The notes: generated from the letters alone by a model not told the origin. Counted from the first letter of the stretch, positions 24,237 through 31,245 are shown. The stretch is 40,828 nt of DNA from an uncultured Bacteroides sp. (GCA_900766005.1 CAAFTU010000110.1:1-40828), one strand, 5' to 3'. Translations and numbers: made by a program.

Positions 24237-24569
24237 ATGTTTACAGTAATCAAACGAATGGAGATTTCGGCTTCTCACAAGCTGGAACTGTCCTATCAAA
24301 GTAAATGCACGCATTTGCATGGTCACAACTGGATTATTACCGTTTATTGCCGTTCTCGTCAGCTCAACTCAGAAGGAATGGTAGTCGATTTTACCCGTAT
24401 CAAAGAGGTGGTCAAAGGTCAGCTCGACCATCAGAATCTCAATGAAGTGCTTCCTTTCAATCCCACGGCCGAAAACATCGCTCAATGGGTGTGTGATCAG
24501 ATTCCCTCCTGTTTCAAGGTAGAAGTGCAGGAATCCGAAGGAAATACAGTGATCTACGAGAAAGAATAA
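24237..24569 (+). CDS. queD: 6-carboxytetrahydropterin synthase (QueD)
   Basis: A 110-residue enzyme of the queuosine pathway that converts dihydroneopterin triphosphate to 6-carboxytetrahydropterin. Zinc ligands His14 (SASHKL) and His28/His30 (HLHGHNW) and catalytic Cys24 are all present. Start ATG 24237 is chosen because MFTVIKRMEISASHKL is the family N-terminus; the earlier ATG at 24207 lies in the leader. It is followed after 60 bp by queE on the same strand, the next step of the pathway. Confidence 0.95.
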   Translation: MFTVIKRMEISASHKLELSYQSKCTHLHGHNWIITVYCRSRQLNSEGMVVDFTRIKEVVKGQLDHQNLNEVLPFNPTAENIAQWVCDQIPSCFKVEVQESEGNTVIYEKE

Positions 24570-24629
24570 GTTCAATCTGTCGGGGGATGACAGCCTGTTT
24601 CGTTCCCTTTTTTATTTTGGTTAGTTGCC

Positions 24630-25175
24630 ATGAGAAAGATTAATGAGATCTTCTATAGCTTGCAGGGTGAAGGCTTTTATGCTGGCACCCCTGCCGTCTT
24701 TATCCGTTTTTCCGGATGTAATTTAAAGTGTAGTTTTTGTGATACCCGCCACGAGGATGGCGAAAGGATGACCGATGAGGCTATTCTGGCCGAGGTGATG
24801 AAGTATCCTGCTCCGATGGTGATTCTTACGGGAGGGGAGCCTTCACTCTGGATTGATGATGCACTGATCGACCGGTTGCATCGGGCTGGTAAGTTTGTCT
24901 GCATAGAAACCAACGGCACCCGTTCCTTGCCGTCGGGCATTGACTGGATTACTTGCTCTCCGAAGCAAGGCGGAAAGGTTGTGCTTGACCGGATGGATGA
25001 GGTGAAAGTGGTCTATGAGGGGCAAGACATCACCTCTTATGAATCACTGCCGGCCCGTCATTTCTTTCTTCAGCCTTGTTCGTGCAGCAATACACAGGCT
25101 ACGGTAGCGTGTGTGATGGAGCATCCGCGCTGGAGGTTGAGTCTGCAGACGCATAAACTGATTGATATCCGCTGA
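24630..25175 (+). CDS. queE: 7-carboxy-7-deazaguanine synthase (QueE)
   Basis: A 181-residue radical SAM enzyme that turns 6-carboxytetrahydropterin into 7-carboxy-7-deazaguanine for queuosine. The iron-sulfur cluster motif is CxxxCxxC (Cys30, Cys34, Cys37 in SGCNLKCSFCDT). FYSLQGEGFYAGTPAVFIRF is the family N-terminus, and ILTGGEPSL the SAM-binding GGE motif. Length is normal for the short QueE type. Likely co-transcribed with queD. Confidence 0.96.
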   Translation: MRKINEIFYSLQGEGFYAGTPAVFIRFSGCNLKCSFCDTRHEDGERMTDEAILAEVMKYPAPMVILTGGEPSLWIDDALIDRLHRAGKFVCIETNGTRSLPSGIDWITCSPKQGGKVVLDRMDEVKVVYEGQDITSYESLPARHFFLQPCSCSNTQATVACVMEHPRWRLSLQTHKLIDIR

Positions 25176-25617
25176 TCTGGAAAAGAGTCTTTCATCCGCC
25201 TGTGAAAGGTTCATTGTAGTGCGCTGTGAATCAGTGAGTTTTTATGAAGGGTGAAAGATGCTGCATAGTTAAACGATTGCTTTCACTCCCCAAAACGTCT
25301 ACAGTTTCAGTCTGGAATTGCGAAAATCGTCTATGGATGTAGTATTAAAAAATACGTCTGCTACAGATCAGTACAATACGAGCTGTACATTGGTGGTTGG
25401 AAACCTATAGGTTTTGTAGTGGATGAAAACCTATAGGTTTAGTGGATGAAAACCTATAGGTTTATGCTTCCTAAACCTATGCTTTAGGGAGGCTAAACCT
25501 ATGCTTTTTGAGTGCTAAAGCGGCACTTTGCGAGTCCTAAGTTGCCACTCTCTATGTGTGAAGTTGCACTTTGTAAGTCTTAAGTCTAGGTGTGAGGATT
25601 ATTATGAATGTATTTTC
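25176..25617. other. Gene-free spacer before the tRNA-Trp element
   Basis: No credible coding frame. The right half is a run of related short repeats: three palindromes (25401-25463), then degenerate units of the form TAAACCTATGCTTTNNGAG changing to AAGTTGCACTTTGTAAG up to about 25590. Nothing recognised in 25176-25390. Confidence 0.6.
25401..25463. repeat. Three tandem 14-bp palindromes
   Basis: AAACCTATAGGTTT at 25401-25414, 25427-25440 and 25450-25463, joined by (A)GTGGATGA. All three copies are perfect palindromes. Confidence 0.92.
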
Positions 25618-25706
25618 GTCCGACTTGTGTCCGGCTTAAATGATAAAAACTGATGTAATAGTTTGATTATCATCGGTTTAACGTCGCACGGGAGGGAAGA
25701 CTCGAA
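25618..25706. repeat. Distal att-like direct repeat
   Basis: Aligns without gaps to 27670-27758, with 9 mismatches. It contains a partial copy of the tRNA-Trp 3' end (ACGGGAGG...CTCGAA). Confidence 0.85.
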
Positions 25707-25915
25707 TTTTATTCCCTTAATTTCGAGTTTCCGTCCGGCTGATAATCAACTATTTACGTTTCTATTAATAGTATAAAATGAGGTTGCTTTGTCCGAGATT
25801 TGTCCGAGGACAAGGCTCCCGGTTAGCATAGTAAAAACATCGAATGTCGGCACCTTTTTCACTATTTTGCCAATGACATCATAAAATACAGTCCTTGTAC
25901 AACTGAGACAAAAAA

Positions 25916-25944
25916 AGGTGGTACTTTCGTTTAAAGTACCACCT
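25916..25944 (-). terminator. Terminator of the DUF5053 gene
   Basis: Perfect 12-bp stem AGGTGGTACTTT/AAAGTACCACCT (25916-25927, 25933-25944), 5-base loop, then T7 on minus, 13 bp past the stop. Confidence 0.93.
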
Positions 25945-25956
25945 CGGGTGCCCTTG

Positions 25957-26379
25957 TCAGAGGCTGCGATGTATGACAGTTGAAAGAGCCGAAAGGCGTT
26001 GTCCAAGATCACCTAGTGCATCGGCTAATATCTTCAGTTCAGAATTGGTAAAAGCAACCGGTTTGCCATTTACAACACTATTATTCATACGCTGGTAAAG
26101 CCAGGATTTATCTCTGTCAAAATAGTTTTTAGCTATATATGACAAAGAGAGAGCACCCAGCACATCATCCATCAATAGCTTGGCATCTACATCGTGTCGC
26201 TTCTGATTTTTCAAAGCATCCATCAAATATCTGCCAGCCTCTTTTTTTTCCTCCGGAGTGTCTGCCAGCCCAAAAGCCTCTTTCATCAACTCATCCAGTG
26301 CCTTTTTATCATCATCTGAATGTAAACTCTTTGAGTGAAGAACGGCTTTATCTATCAGTGCTTTTAATTCTGCTCTCAT
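25957..26379 (-). CDS. DUF5053 family protein
   Basis: A 140-residue cytosolic protein of unknown function, a family common in Bacteroides mobile elements. N-terminal acidic helical part (about 1-70), then the family block SLSYIAKNYFDRDKSWLYQRMN followed by NGKPVAFTNSELKILADALGDLGQRL. The latter resembles a helix-turn-helix/tyrosine-kinase-like DNA-binding arrangement, but this is a guess. Intact and with a strong terminator, unlike the integrase beside it. Confidence 0.85.
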   Translation of the reverse strand: MRAELKALIDKAVLHSKSLHSDDDKKALDELMKEAFGLADTPEEKKEAGRYLMDALKNQKRHDVDAKLLMDDVLGALSLSYIAKNYFDRDKSWLYQRMNNSVVNGKPVAFTNSELKILADALGDLGQRLSALSTVIHRSL

Positions 26380-26435
26380 ATATTATAATAACTTATTAAT
26401 TTCAGAAAAAAGCGATGTTATCTATGTTTTGAAAG

Positions 26436-26459
26436 GGTTCCCCCGAAATTGGGGGAACC
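26436..26459 (-). terminator. Hairpin after the 60-residue gene
   Basis: Perfect 9-bp stem GGTTCCCCC/GGGGGAACC (26436-26444, 26451-26459), loop of 6. On minus CTTTC follows, a weak T-run. Confidence 0.7.
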
Positions 26460-26467
26460 GGTTTCTT

Positions 26468-26650
26468 TCATTCCTTTTTTCGGTTCTCTTGCCATTCTTC
26501 AATAGCAGCAAGAATCGCTTGAAGGAATTCCGATTCTGTGTACCAGCCTTCTTGGATTAGCTGTTCTTCATATCGGAAGAGGAAACGGAGATTGTCCGTC
26601 AAATCCTCCAAAGCCTTTAACTCTTTAAACGTGTCTAACATCGCTGTCAT
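26468..26650 (-). CDS. Small element protein, 60 residues
   Basis: Not recognised. Acidic, helical: MLDTFKELKALEDLTDNLRFL, then EEQLIQEGWYTESEFLQAILAAIEEWQENRKK. No signal or membrane segment. It has its own perfect consensus promoter (TTTG, 20-base spacer, TATCTTTG) overlapped by inverted-repeat half-sites, and a terminator, so it is an independently regulated gene. Start at 26650 or, three codons later, 26641. Confidence 0.65.
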   Translation of the reverse strand: MTAMLDTFKELKALEDLTDNLRFLFRYEEQLIQEGWYTESEFLQAILAAIEEWQENRKKE

Positions 26651-26922
26651 ATTTATTATGACACTGCAAAGATAATAACTTTTTGGTTATTACCCAAACA
26701 ATACAGCAATAAAATAACCTAATGATTATTTTATTTCACTTTCGGGAATGAGTAATATAAACAGACACATAGGTTTTATCTACCCACTTACATCACACGA
26801 AAAACACAGCAACCGGAAGTGTACGTGTGAGTTAATGGAATGACTCAAAGCGATCGAGCGAAATGAAGGTAAAATTGAAGCCGGTATAGAAGGTCATGGT
26901 ATGTAGTATTCCATTCTGCAGA
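26651..26922. other. Spacer inside the element
   Basis: Contains the promoter and operator-like sites of the 60-residue gene. The remaining 200 bp show no recognisable gene and no integrase catalytic motif in any frame I read. Confidence 0.5.
26667..26719 (-). promoter_or_regulatory. Consensus promoter with operator-like half-sites
   Basis: On minus, TTTG (26698-26695), 20-base spacer, TATCTTTG (26674-26667). Half-sites AATAAC (26674-26679), GTTATT (26686-26691) and AATAACC (26713-26719) sit inside and just upstream of it. Confidence 0.6.
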
Positions 26923-27610
26923 TTAGGAGAAAATGTTTATTGTTTTTTCAAGGTATTTGCTTAATCGCTGCAGGTGTGCAGGAGTCATCGCTTCGCGCCG
27001 TTTAGGCTCTTCTTTCAATGCTTTTATCCGCTCACAAGGGTTAGCATCCATATATTGTTTTTCAACCAGCCAGGAGCAAAAAGAGGATATCCACACCTTG
27101 TAATTGTTCCTTGTCCGAGCTGATGAATCTCGATCAATCAATATATAGTCTAAAAAATCACTGATAAAAGACAGGTTGAATTGATAGATATACAGGATAG
27201 GCTGGGCATGATTGTTCATGTACTCCTTCAGCACTCTGATTCTCTTATTATAATCTTTATACGTACTTTCTTTGATACTCTCAGTGTCAAATATTTTTTT
27301 TTAGATATCTGATATATATATCTATCACTGCATCAACTTTAGCGTACTGCCGGCCGTTGGACAGCTCAGCCCAGGGATTCTAGCCTTCTCTCAGACGATG
27401 AGTTACGCTTGCAATGATATCAGCAGCCATTTTCCTCCTGTCGCTTAACTTTGATATCTTATCGAGCATATACTTCTTTCTCCGCATCTTTTGTTCTGCT
27501 GGATCATAAGACGTAAAGTCTATATACCACGATTTTCCGGTATGTAGTTTGGGTAGAGTGTAGCCTAATAATTTTGCAACTGACGAGCCGTTATTATTTT
27601 CTTGGTACAT
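26923..27610 (-). pseudogene. Broken tyrosine-type integrase
   Basis: N-terminal arm domain at 27380-27610 (MYQENNNGSSVAKLLGYTLPK; GKSWYIDFTSYDPAEQKMRRKKYMLDK). The frame is stopped by TAG at 27378-27380. The following DNA still encodes NPWAELSNGRQYAKVDAVIDIYIRYLKK, then loses frame in a run of nine A (minus; eight would restore it at about 27295-27303). The core-binding domain continues to 26923 (DRDSSARTRNNYKVWISSFCSWLVEKQYMDANPCERIK). The catalytic domain (Arg, His-x-x-Arg, Tyr) is entirely absent. Thus at least one nonsense, one frameshift and one truncation. Confidence 0.85.
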
Positions 27611-27669
27611 TTTTTTTACGTTTTTCGGGTGTGAAAACGTAAAATGGTTGATTTTTCTATTTTTTATTT

Positions 27670-27758
27670 GTCCGACTTGTGTCCGACCTAAATGACAAAA
27701 ACCGATGTAATCGTCTGATTATCATCGGTTTAACGTCGCACGGGAGGAGAGGCTCGAA
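27670..27758. repeat. tRNA-proximal att-like direct repeat
   Basis: Overlaps 20 bases of the tRNA-Trp gene 3' part and continues 69 bases downstream of it. Partner of 25618-25706. Confidence 0.85.
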
Positions 27759-27811
27759 CTCCCGACACCCGGTTTTGGAGACCGGTGCTCTACCAACTGA
27801 GCTACTCCCGT
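27739..27811 (-). tRNA. trpT: tRNA-Trp (CCA)
   Basis: 73 nt. Acceptor ACGGGAG/CTCCCGT, D-arm GCTC...GAGC, anticodon stem CCGGT/ACCGG with loop CTCCAAA (anticodon CCA), T-arm GGGAG TTCGAGC CTCTC, discriminator G. CCA not encoded. The gene is intact despite the insertion next to its 3' end. Confidence 0.96.
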
Positions 27812-27822
27812 AATTGCGGGTG

Positions 27823-27853
27823 CAAAGGTAGTGGATTTTTTTTAATCTCCAAA
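27823..27853 (-). promoter_or_regulatory. Promoter of tRNA-Trp
   Basis: On minus TTTG (27853-27850), 19-base spacer, TACCTTTG (27830-27823): full consensus. Start lies just before the mature tRNA 5' end. Confidence 0.85.
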
Positions 27854-27875
27854 CGTTTGAGCAAAAAAGTTTCAA

Positions 27876-28229
27876 TTATTTCAATTTTTCCCATTCTTCG
27901 GCTTTAAAACCGACTAATACAAAGTTGTCTGTGACTACCAGCGGGCGTTTTACGAGTTTTCCGTTTGTGGCCAGCAAGGCAATCTGTTCTTCTTCACTCA
28001 TCAAGGGAAGTTTGTCTTTCAGTTGGAGCTCCTTATAGACCAATCCGCTGGTGTTGAAGAATTTTTTTACGGGCAGGCCACTCATGGGAATCCATTTCTT
28101 CAGTTCCTCGACCGTTGGGTTCTCATCTACGATGAGCCGGTTGGTAAACTCCACCTGATTTTCGGTGAGCCATTTCTTGGCTTTTTGGCAAGTGCCGCAA
28201 GCCGGGTATTGCAAAAATAACGGTTTCAT
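27876..28229 (-). CDS. ArsC/Spx/YffB-family protein
   Basis: A 117-residue thioredoxin-fold protein related to arsenate reductase. CGTC at Cys11-Cys14 in YPACGTCQKAKKWL, and the family block MSGLPVKKFFNTSGLVYKELQLKDKLP and NGKLVKRPLVVTDNFVLVGF (the KRP motif with its Arg). The second Cys suggests the YffB-like or Spx-like type rather than a classical arsenate reductase. ATG at 28229 is preferred over the TTG four codons upstream. Its stop is 65 bp from the tRNA. Confidence 0.88.
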   Translation of the reverse strand: MKPLFLQYPACGTCQKAKKWLTENQVEFTNRLIVDENPTVEELKKWIPMSGLPVKKFFNTSGLVYKELQLKDKLPLMSEEEQIALLATNGKLVKRPLVVTDNFVLVGFKAEEWEKLK

Positions 28230-28289
28230 TGTTTTTATCAATTAGGATGTTGGTGAATATATTTATATAAGGCGTCCACTCGCATGAGC

Positions 28290-28403
28290 TGCCAGTGAGT
28301 CTGCATCAATTATTGTTCTCTTTGCATCTGTTATTGTTCTGTTGGCATCAGTTGCAAATCTTTATACATTGGCTGCTGATTTTTATAGCAGTTGTAAATC
28401 TTG
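28290..28403. repeat. Repeats spanning the 3' end of the glycosylase gene
   Basis: CAGTTGTAAATCTT, which ends the coding region (28390-28403), recurs as CAGTTGCAAATCTT near 28349. A second pair of about 20-bp units with TTATTGTTCT and TGCATC follows at 28300-28340. Confidence 0.65.
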
Positions 28404-28970
28404 AAACAGGATCCGATAGGCTGCTGCTTTCTTTTCTATATTTAGCGGATAGGCCCGTGAAGACGAAGGCATCCGGTAGAGGCGCATTCCCCGTCCTTCA
28501 AACACAAATTCTGCAAAGTCGCCCACTTTGGGCTCTGCTACATCTATTTGCAGCCGGAGCGTGTCCGTAGCTTTTTGTCCGGTTGTTACGATGGCAGTGC
28601 AGGCGGGCAGCTGGTGCAGCAGGGCTGCTATATCAGTAGCCTTCACTACTTCCAGAAACTTGTCGGATGCATTGTCTTGCAAGCGGCGTACAGCTGAAGC
28701 CGTGTCATACAGGGCGATGCTTTTTTCAAGCAGAAAGTCTGCTATTCGTTCTTTGCAGAACGCCTTGCGGGTTTCGTTTAGGAAATAATCTTTGTTCTGA
28801 AAAAAAAGGATACCGAAAATACGCCACATGTCATTGTTCAGATTCGGATAGAAGAAATCCATGGACCATCTCTTCTTCTGAGGCGGAAAACTTCCCAGCA
28901 TGAGCAGCCGGGCATTCTCGGGCAGGAAAGGAGTCAGCGGATGTTGTTCGATTTCAATGTCCATTTCCAT
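28383..28970 (-). CDS. Uracil-DNA glycosylase-family protein
   Basis: A 195-residue cytosolic DNA repair-type protein. Motif LMLGSFPPQKKRWSMDFFYPN is the active-site loop of the GSFPP-type UDG subfamily, and YRMPSSSRAYP is the second motif (leucine-loop region). MDFFYPNLNND and MWRIFGILFF also match. Substrate could be uracil, hypoxanthine or another deaminated base. Length fits. Single gene, upstream of the ArsC-like gene on the same strand (140-bp gap). Confidence 0.85.
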   Translation of the reverse strand: MEMDIEIEQHPLTPFLPENARLLMLGSFPPQKKRWSMDFFYPNLNNDMWRIFGILFFQNKDYFLNETRKAFCKERIADFLLEKSIALYDTASAVRRLQDNASDKFLEVVKATDIAALLHQLPACTAIVTTGQKATDTLRLQIDVAEPKVGDFAEFVFEGRGMRLYRMPSSSRAYPLNIEKKAAAYRILFQDLQLL

Positions 28971-29001
28971 CGCAATTTCGTTTGGTTGAACTAAGGGGTA
29001 A

Positions 29002-29028
29002 AAAAGCGGAAGAGAGGCTTCCGCTTTT
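29002..29028. terminator. Bidirectional terminator
   Basis: Perfect 11-bp stem AAAAGCGGAAG/CTTCCGCTTTT with a 5-base loop; T6 on minus. Confidence 0.9.
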
Positions 29029-29040
29029 CGTTTTATAAGA

Positions 29041-29167
29041 AATGATTGTACTGCTACTTAATGATAGTACTATTACTTAATGATTGCACTACTACTTAAT
29101 GATTGTACTGCTACTTAATGATTGTACTATTTAAATAATTGTACTACTCAAAGATTGCACTATTCAT
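29041..29167. repeat. 19-bp tandem array, about seven copies
   Basis: Unit AATGATTGTACTGCTACTT at 29041, 29060, 29079 and 29098, then shortened copies at 29117, 29134 and 29151. Confidence 0.92.
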
Positions 29168-29190
29168 AAGAAATAATCTACTATCTTCTT

Positions 29191-29252
29191 GCAGGCAAAC
29201 AGCCTGCTTCACCTTGCTGGCTCTGCCCGGTAGCGCTTACCGTTCTGCAAGG
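29191..29252. other. GC-rich structured segment
   Basis: GCAGGC AAACA GCCTGC hairpin (29191-29207), then CCTTGC (29212-29217) pairing with GCAAGG (29247-29252) around an inner GGTA/TACC hairpin. Stands out from AT-rich surroundings, in the 3' region of the 29309 gene. Confidence 0.45.
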
Positions 29253-29308
29253 CATCCGGAAGAGGGGGAAGGGAGATAGCAGCTTATTATATAGAAGATG
29301 ACAGCCGT

Positions 29309-29935
29309 TTATTGGTTTGTTTCCTCTTTCTTATGTTTGTTTTCTTTCTTTGCCAGCATGATAATGTTGTACACATAATCAGTCATCCATTGCTCAGAGT
29401 AACCCAAACGTTCCTTGTACTGGCGCACGGCAGCAGCCGTTTTGTGCACATCATCGGCCTTCCATACCGTTTTGGTACAGACATCATGCACCGTTTTCTG
29501 CGTCATGCCATACAATGCCTTGTGGAATATAGAAGGCATACGGAATTTCCATTGCATCAAGTTGCCCATCAGCATCATCAAGTCATTGGAGAATCCCTGA
29601 TACATGAACAGATACGGCTGGATATCATTCTGCGTGCGGCAGTTACGCTTCACGGATGTGTCTATTTCCTTGAAAAAGTTGTCATTCAAGCCATAGTCTT
29701 GCATCAGCATTTTTTTTGCCGCTGCTTTTTCGGCCAATCCTAACTTTCCGTTTTGAGTAGGCACTTTAAACAGTCGTTTAAAGTTGGCCACATCCGGCAA
29801 GAAGCGGATATTCGTAATACCCAGATTGGTAGCAATTACAGATTGAAAGTAAACACGTGTCAGAGAGATGAAATCTTCTACATTGCCAACTGTTGTTTCG
29901 TCTGATTTCTTTTTGAATATATCAAATAAGCCCAT
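29309..29935 (-). CDS. Conserved-looking hypothetical protein
   Basis: A 208-residue cytosolic protein that I do not recognise. MGLFDIFKKKSDET start (typical for small soluble or tethered proteins), alpha-helical body (LAEKAAAKKMLMQDYGL; FSNDLMMLMGNLMQWKFRMPSIFHKALYGM), and a Lys-rich end KKENKHKKEETNQ. No signal peptide or membrane segment. It has its own promoter at 30054 on minus and an array in its leader. Confidence 0.75.
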   Translation of the reverse strand: MGLFDIFKKKSDETTVGNVEDFISLTRVYFQSVIATNLGITNIRFLPDVANFKRLFKVPTQNGKLGLAEKAAAKKMLMQDYGLNDNFFKEIDTSVKRNCRTQNDIQPYLFMYQGFSNDLMMLMGNLMQWKFRMPSIFHKALYGMTQKTVHDVCTKTVWKADDVHKTAAAVRQYKERLGYSEQWMTDYVYNIIMLAKKENKHKKEETNQ

Positions 29936-29945
29936 TGTTATATTT

Positions 29946-30020
29946 ACAGTTATATTGTTATATATACAAATTTATTATTTACAAATTCACTATTTACAAA
30001 GATGTTGTTTACAAATATAT
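29946..30020 (-). repeat. Short tandem array in the leader of the 29309 gene
   Basis: Repeats of TATTTACAAA and variants (TATATACAAA, TGTTTACAAA) fill most of the leader between the -7 box and ATG. Confidence 0.75.
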
Positions 30021-30053
30021 TATTTGCTCATTTTATATGAATTGCATCGCCTG

Positions 30054-30084
30054 CAAAGGTACAAAATCGGTTGGGTTTCCGCAA
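30054..30084 (-). promoter_or_regulatory. Promoter of the 29309 gene
   Basis: On minus TTG (30084-30082) and TACCTTTG (30061-30054), spaced about 20 bases. Confidence 0.65.
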
Positions 30085-30133
30085 CAATCCCCTTTAAATT
30101 CGCAGTGATGCTTTTATCCTTTTTATTGGCTGT

Positions 30134-30781
30134 TTATTCCTTTTTCATCCGAAAATAGAATTTGTGGTTCTCAAATACCGGTTCCACAAGATCATAGCGG
30201 ATAAATTTGGCCAGCAGATGTTCGGCTGCACGACGTGAAACTCCCGTTTTCCGGCAGTAGCGGTTGAGCGAAAGCAGCGTTCCCTGTTCAAGCCAGTCGA
30301 GCAGCAACTGTTCCCGCTCCGTGTAGCATATCAGTTCCCCTTGTTGGCTGTCGCTCTGCTGCCACACGCGCAGGTGGATGGGAGTGGCCAGTATGTTTTC
30401 GTCCTTGATGCGGAGATAAGCAAGCGGCTTGCCCGTTTCATCCTTTGCATAGACCGGTTTGTGGGGAGATTCGGGAATATCGACCACCAGTACCTGCCGT
30501 CCTTCCACAAGGTAGGTATGGAGAGCATACTCCACTTCAGGCACACAGTACAGCTGGGCTGCAGCTTCAATCATGTATTTTTCTTCTTCCGAGCGCACCC
30601 CTGCAATTTTTCCGTTGTCCTTTACACCGATGAGCAATCTTCCTCCGTCGGTATTGGCAAACGCCGAAAGCGATTTGGCGATTTTGCGTGCGTCGGATAT
30701 CTCAAACTTAAAATCCTGCTGCTGATGCTCTCCTTCAGCAATCAGTCTGTATATGTAATCTGCATTTGTTAGCGGTTTCAT
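30134..30781 (-). CDS. AlbA_2-domain (Schlafen-like) protein
   Basis: A 215-residue protein with an N-terminal AlbA_2/divergent-ATPase-type domain (about 10-130): EGEHQQQDFKFEISDARKIAKSLSAFANTDGGRLLIGVKDNGKIAGV is the signature. A C-terminal winged helix-like part (about 160-215) carries RKTGVSRRAAEHLLAKF. Such proteins are often regulators or RNA-binding factors; the role here is unknown. The -7 box ends five bases before the ATG, so the message should have no leader. The end of the gene is partly repeated about 8-20 bp past the stop (AAAAAGGA). Confidence 0.88.
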   Translation of the reverse strand: MKPLTNADYIYRLIAEGEHQQQDFKFEISDARKIAKSLSAFANTDGGRLLIGVKDNGKIAGVRSEEEKYMIEAAAQLYCVPEVEYALHTYLVEGRQVLVVDIPESPHKPVYAKDETGKPLAYLRIKDENILATPIHLRVWQQSDSQQGELICYTEREQLLLDWLEQGTLLSLNRYCRKTGVSRRAAEHLLAKFIRYDLVEPVFENHKFYFRMKKE

Positions 30782-30786
30782 ACTTG

Positions 30787-30794
30787 CAAAGGTA
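30787..30794 (-). promoter_or_regulatory. -7 box abutting the AlbA_2 start codon
   Basis: TACCTTTG on minus, with five bases between it and the ATG: a leaderless transcript is predicted. Confidence 0.6.
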
Positions 30795-30889
30795 GATAAA
30801 AAAGGTGAAAAGATTTTTTTTTGTATGAAAATACTAACTTGTTTTAAAAAAAAATAGTGTCATATTTCTATTTATTTCGGGAAACAATG

Positions 30890-30897
30890 TATTTTTG
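30890..30897 (+). promoter_or_regulatory. Promoter of the histone-like gene
   Basis: TATTTTTG, with TTTC at 30865-30868 (21-base spacer) as a near-consensus -33. Confidence 0.6.
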
Positions 30898-30930
30898 CGA
30901 GACATTATTAACGAAAAAAAAGAAAAGGTT

Positions 30931-31107
30931 ATGAAAGAATTGGTAGAAAAGATTGCTGCTCTTTATGTTGAATTCTCAAAAGATGCAAACGCACAGATTG
31001 AAAACGGTAACAAAGCTGCCGGAACTCGCGCTCGCAAGTCTTCTTTGGAAATTGAAAAGGCGATGAAAGAATTCCGCAAAGCATCTTTGGAAGCTTCTAA
31101 GCAATAA
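30931..31107 (+). CDS. Histone H1-like small basic protein
   Basis: A 58-residue helical Lys/Ala-rich protein, MKELVEKIAALYVEFSKDANAQ, then GNKAAGTRARKSSLEIEKAMKEFRKASLEASK, matching the Bacteroidetes histone H1-like family thought to bind DNA and compact the nucleoid. Start ATG 30931, because the -7 box at 30890-30897 places the longer ATG 30895 before the transcription start. A strong terminator follows at 31143. Confidence 0.9.
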   Translation: MKELVEKIAALYVEFSKDANAQIENGNKAAGTRARKSSLEIEKAMKEFRKASLEASKQ

Positions 31108-31142
31108 GAATAGGAGATTTCTTAGATATTTTGTAAGAGAAA

Positions 31143-31181
31143 GAGGGGAACAGACTTCACATGCTGTTCCCCTCTTTTTTT
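31143..31181 (+). terminator. Terminator of the histone-like gene
   Basis: Perfect 11-bp stem GAGGGGAACAG/CTGTTCCCCTC (31143-31153, 31164-31174) followed by T7. Confidence 0.95.
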
Positions 31182-31182
31182 A

Positions 31183-31245
31183 TCAATCAGCCAATGTTTT
31201 TTTTAATCAATCAGCTAATGTTTTTTTAATCAATTACCCAATGTT
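31183..31245. repeat. 23-24-bp repeat copied from the 3' end of the lytic transglycosylase gene
   Basis: CCAATG or CTAATG with following T-run and preceding ATCAAT at 31191, 31215 and 31238. The third copy is the end of the coding region (KHWVID-stop). Confidence 0.85.

Larger units (their letters stand above)
25618..27758. mobile_element. Decayed integrative element at tRNA-Trp
   Basis: A 2.1-kb segment bounded by 89-bp direct repeats (80 of 89 bases equal), the right one covering the 3' end of tRNA-Trp. Inside are a broken tyrosine integrase next to the tRNA, a DUF5053 gene and a 60-residue gene, all on minus. No transfer, replication or resistance genes. The divergence of the repeats suggests an old insertion. 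Confidence 0.75.
28971..29308. other. Gene-free region after the 29309 gene
   Basis: Long 3' region of the minus-strand 29309 gene: a structured GC-rich patch (29191-29252), a 19-bp tandem array (29041-29167) and a terminator (29002-29028). No coding frame. Confidence 0.7.

Noticed and set aside
25746..26012. 88-codon open frame on minus
   Set aside because: It spans the DUF5053 terminator hairpin and overlaps the 3' end of that gene; composition is unlike a protein.
27657..27875. 72-codon open frame over tRNA-Trp
   Set aside because: The reading is a known artefact of translating tRNA genes; the tRNA explains the sequence.
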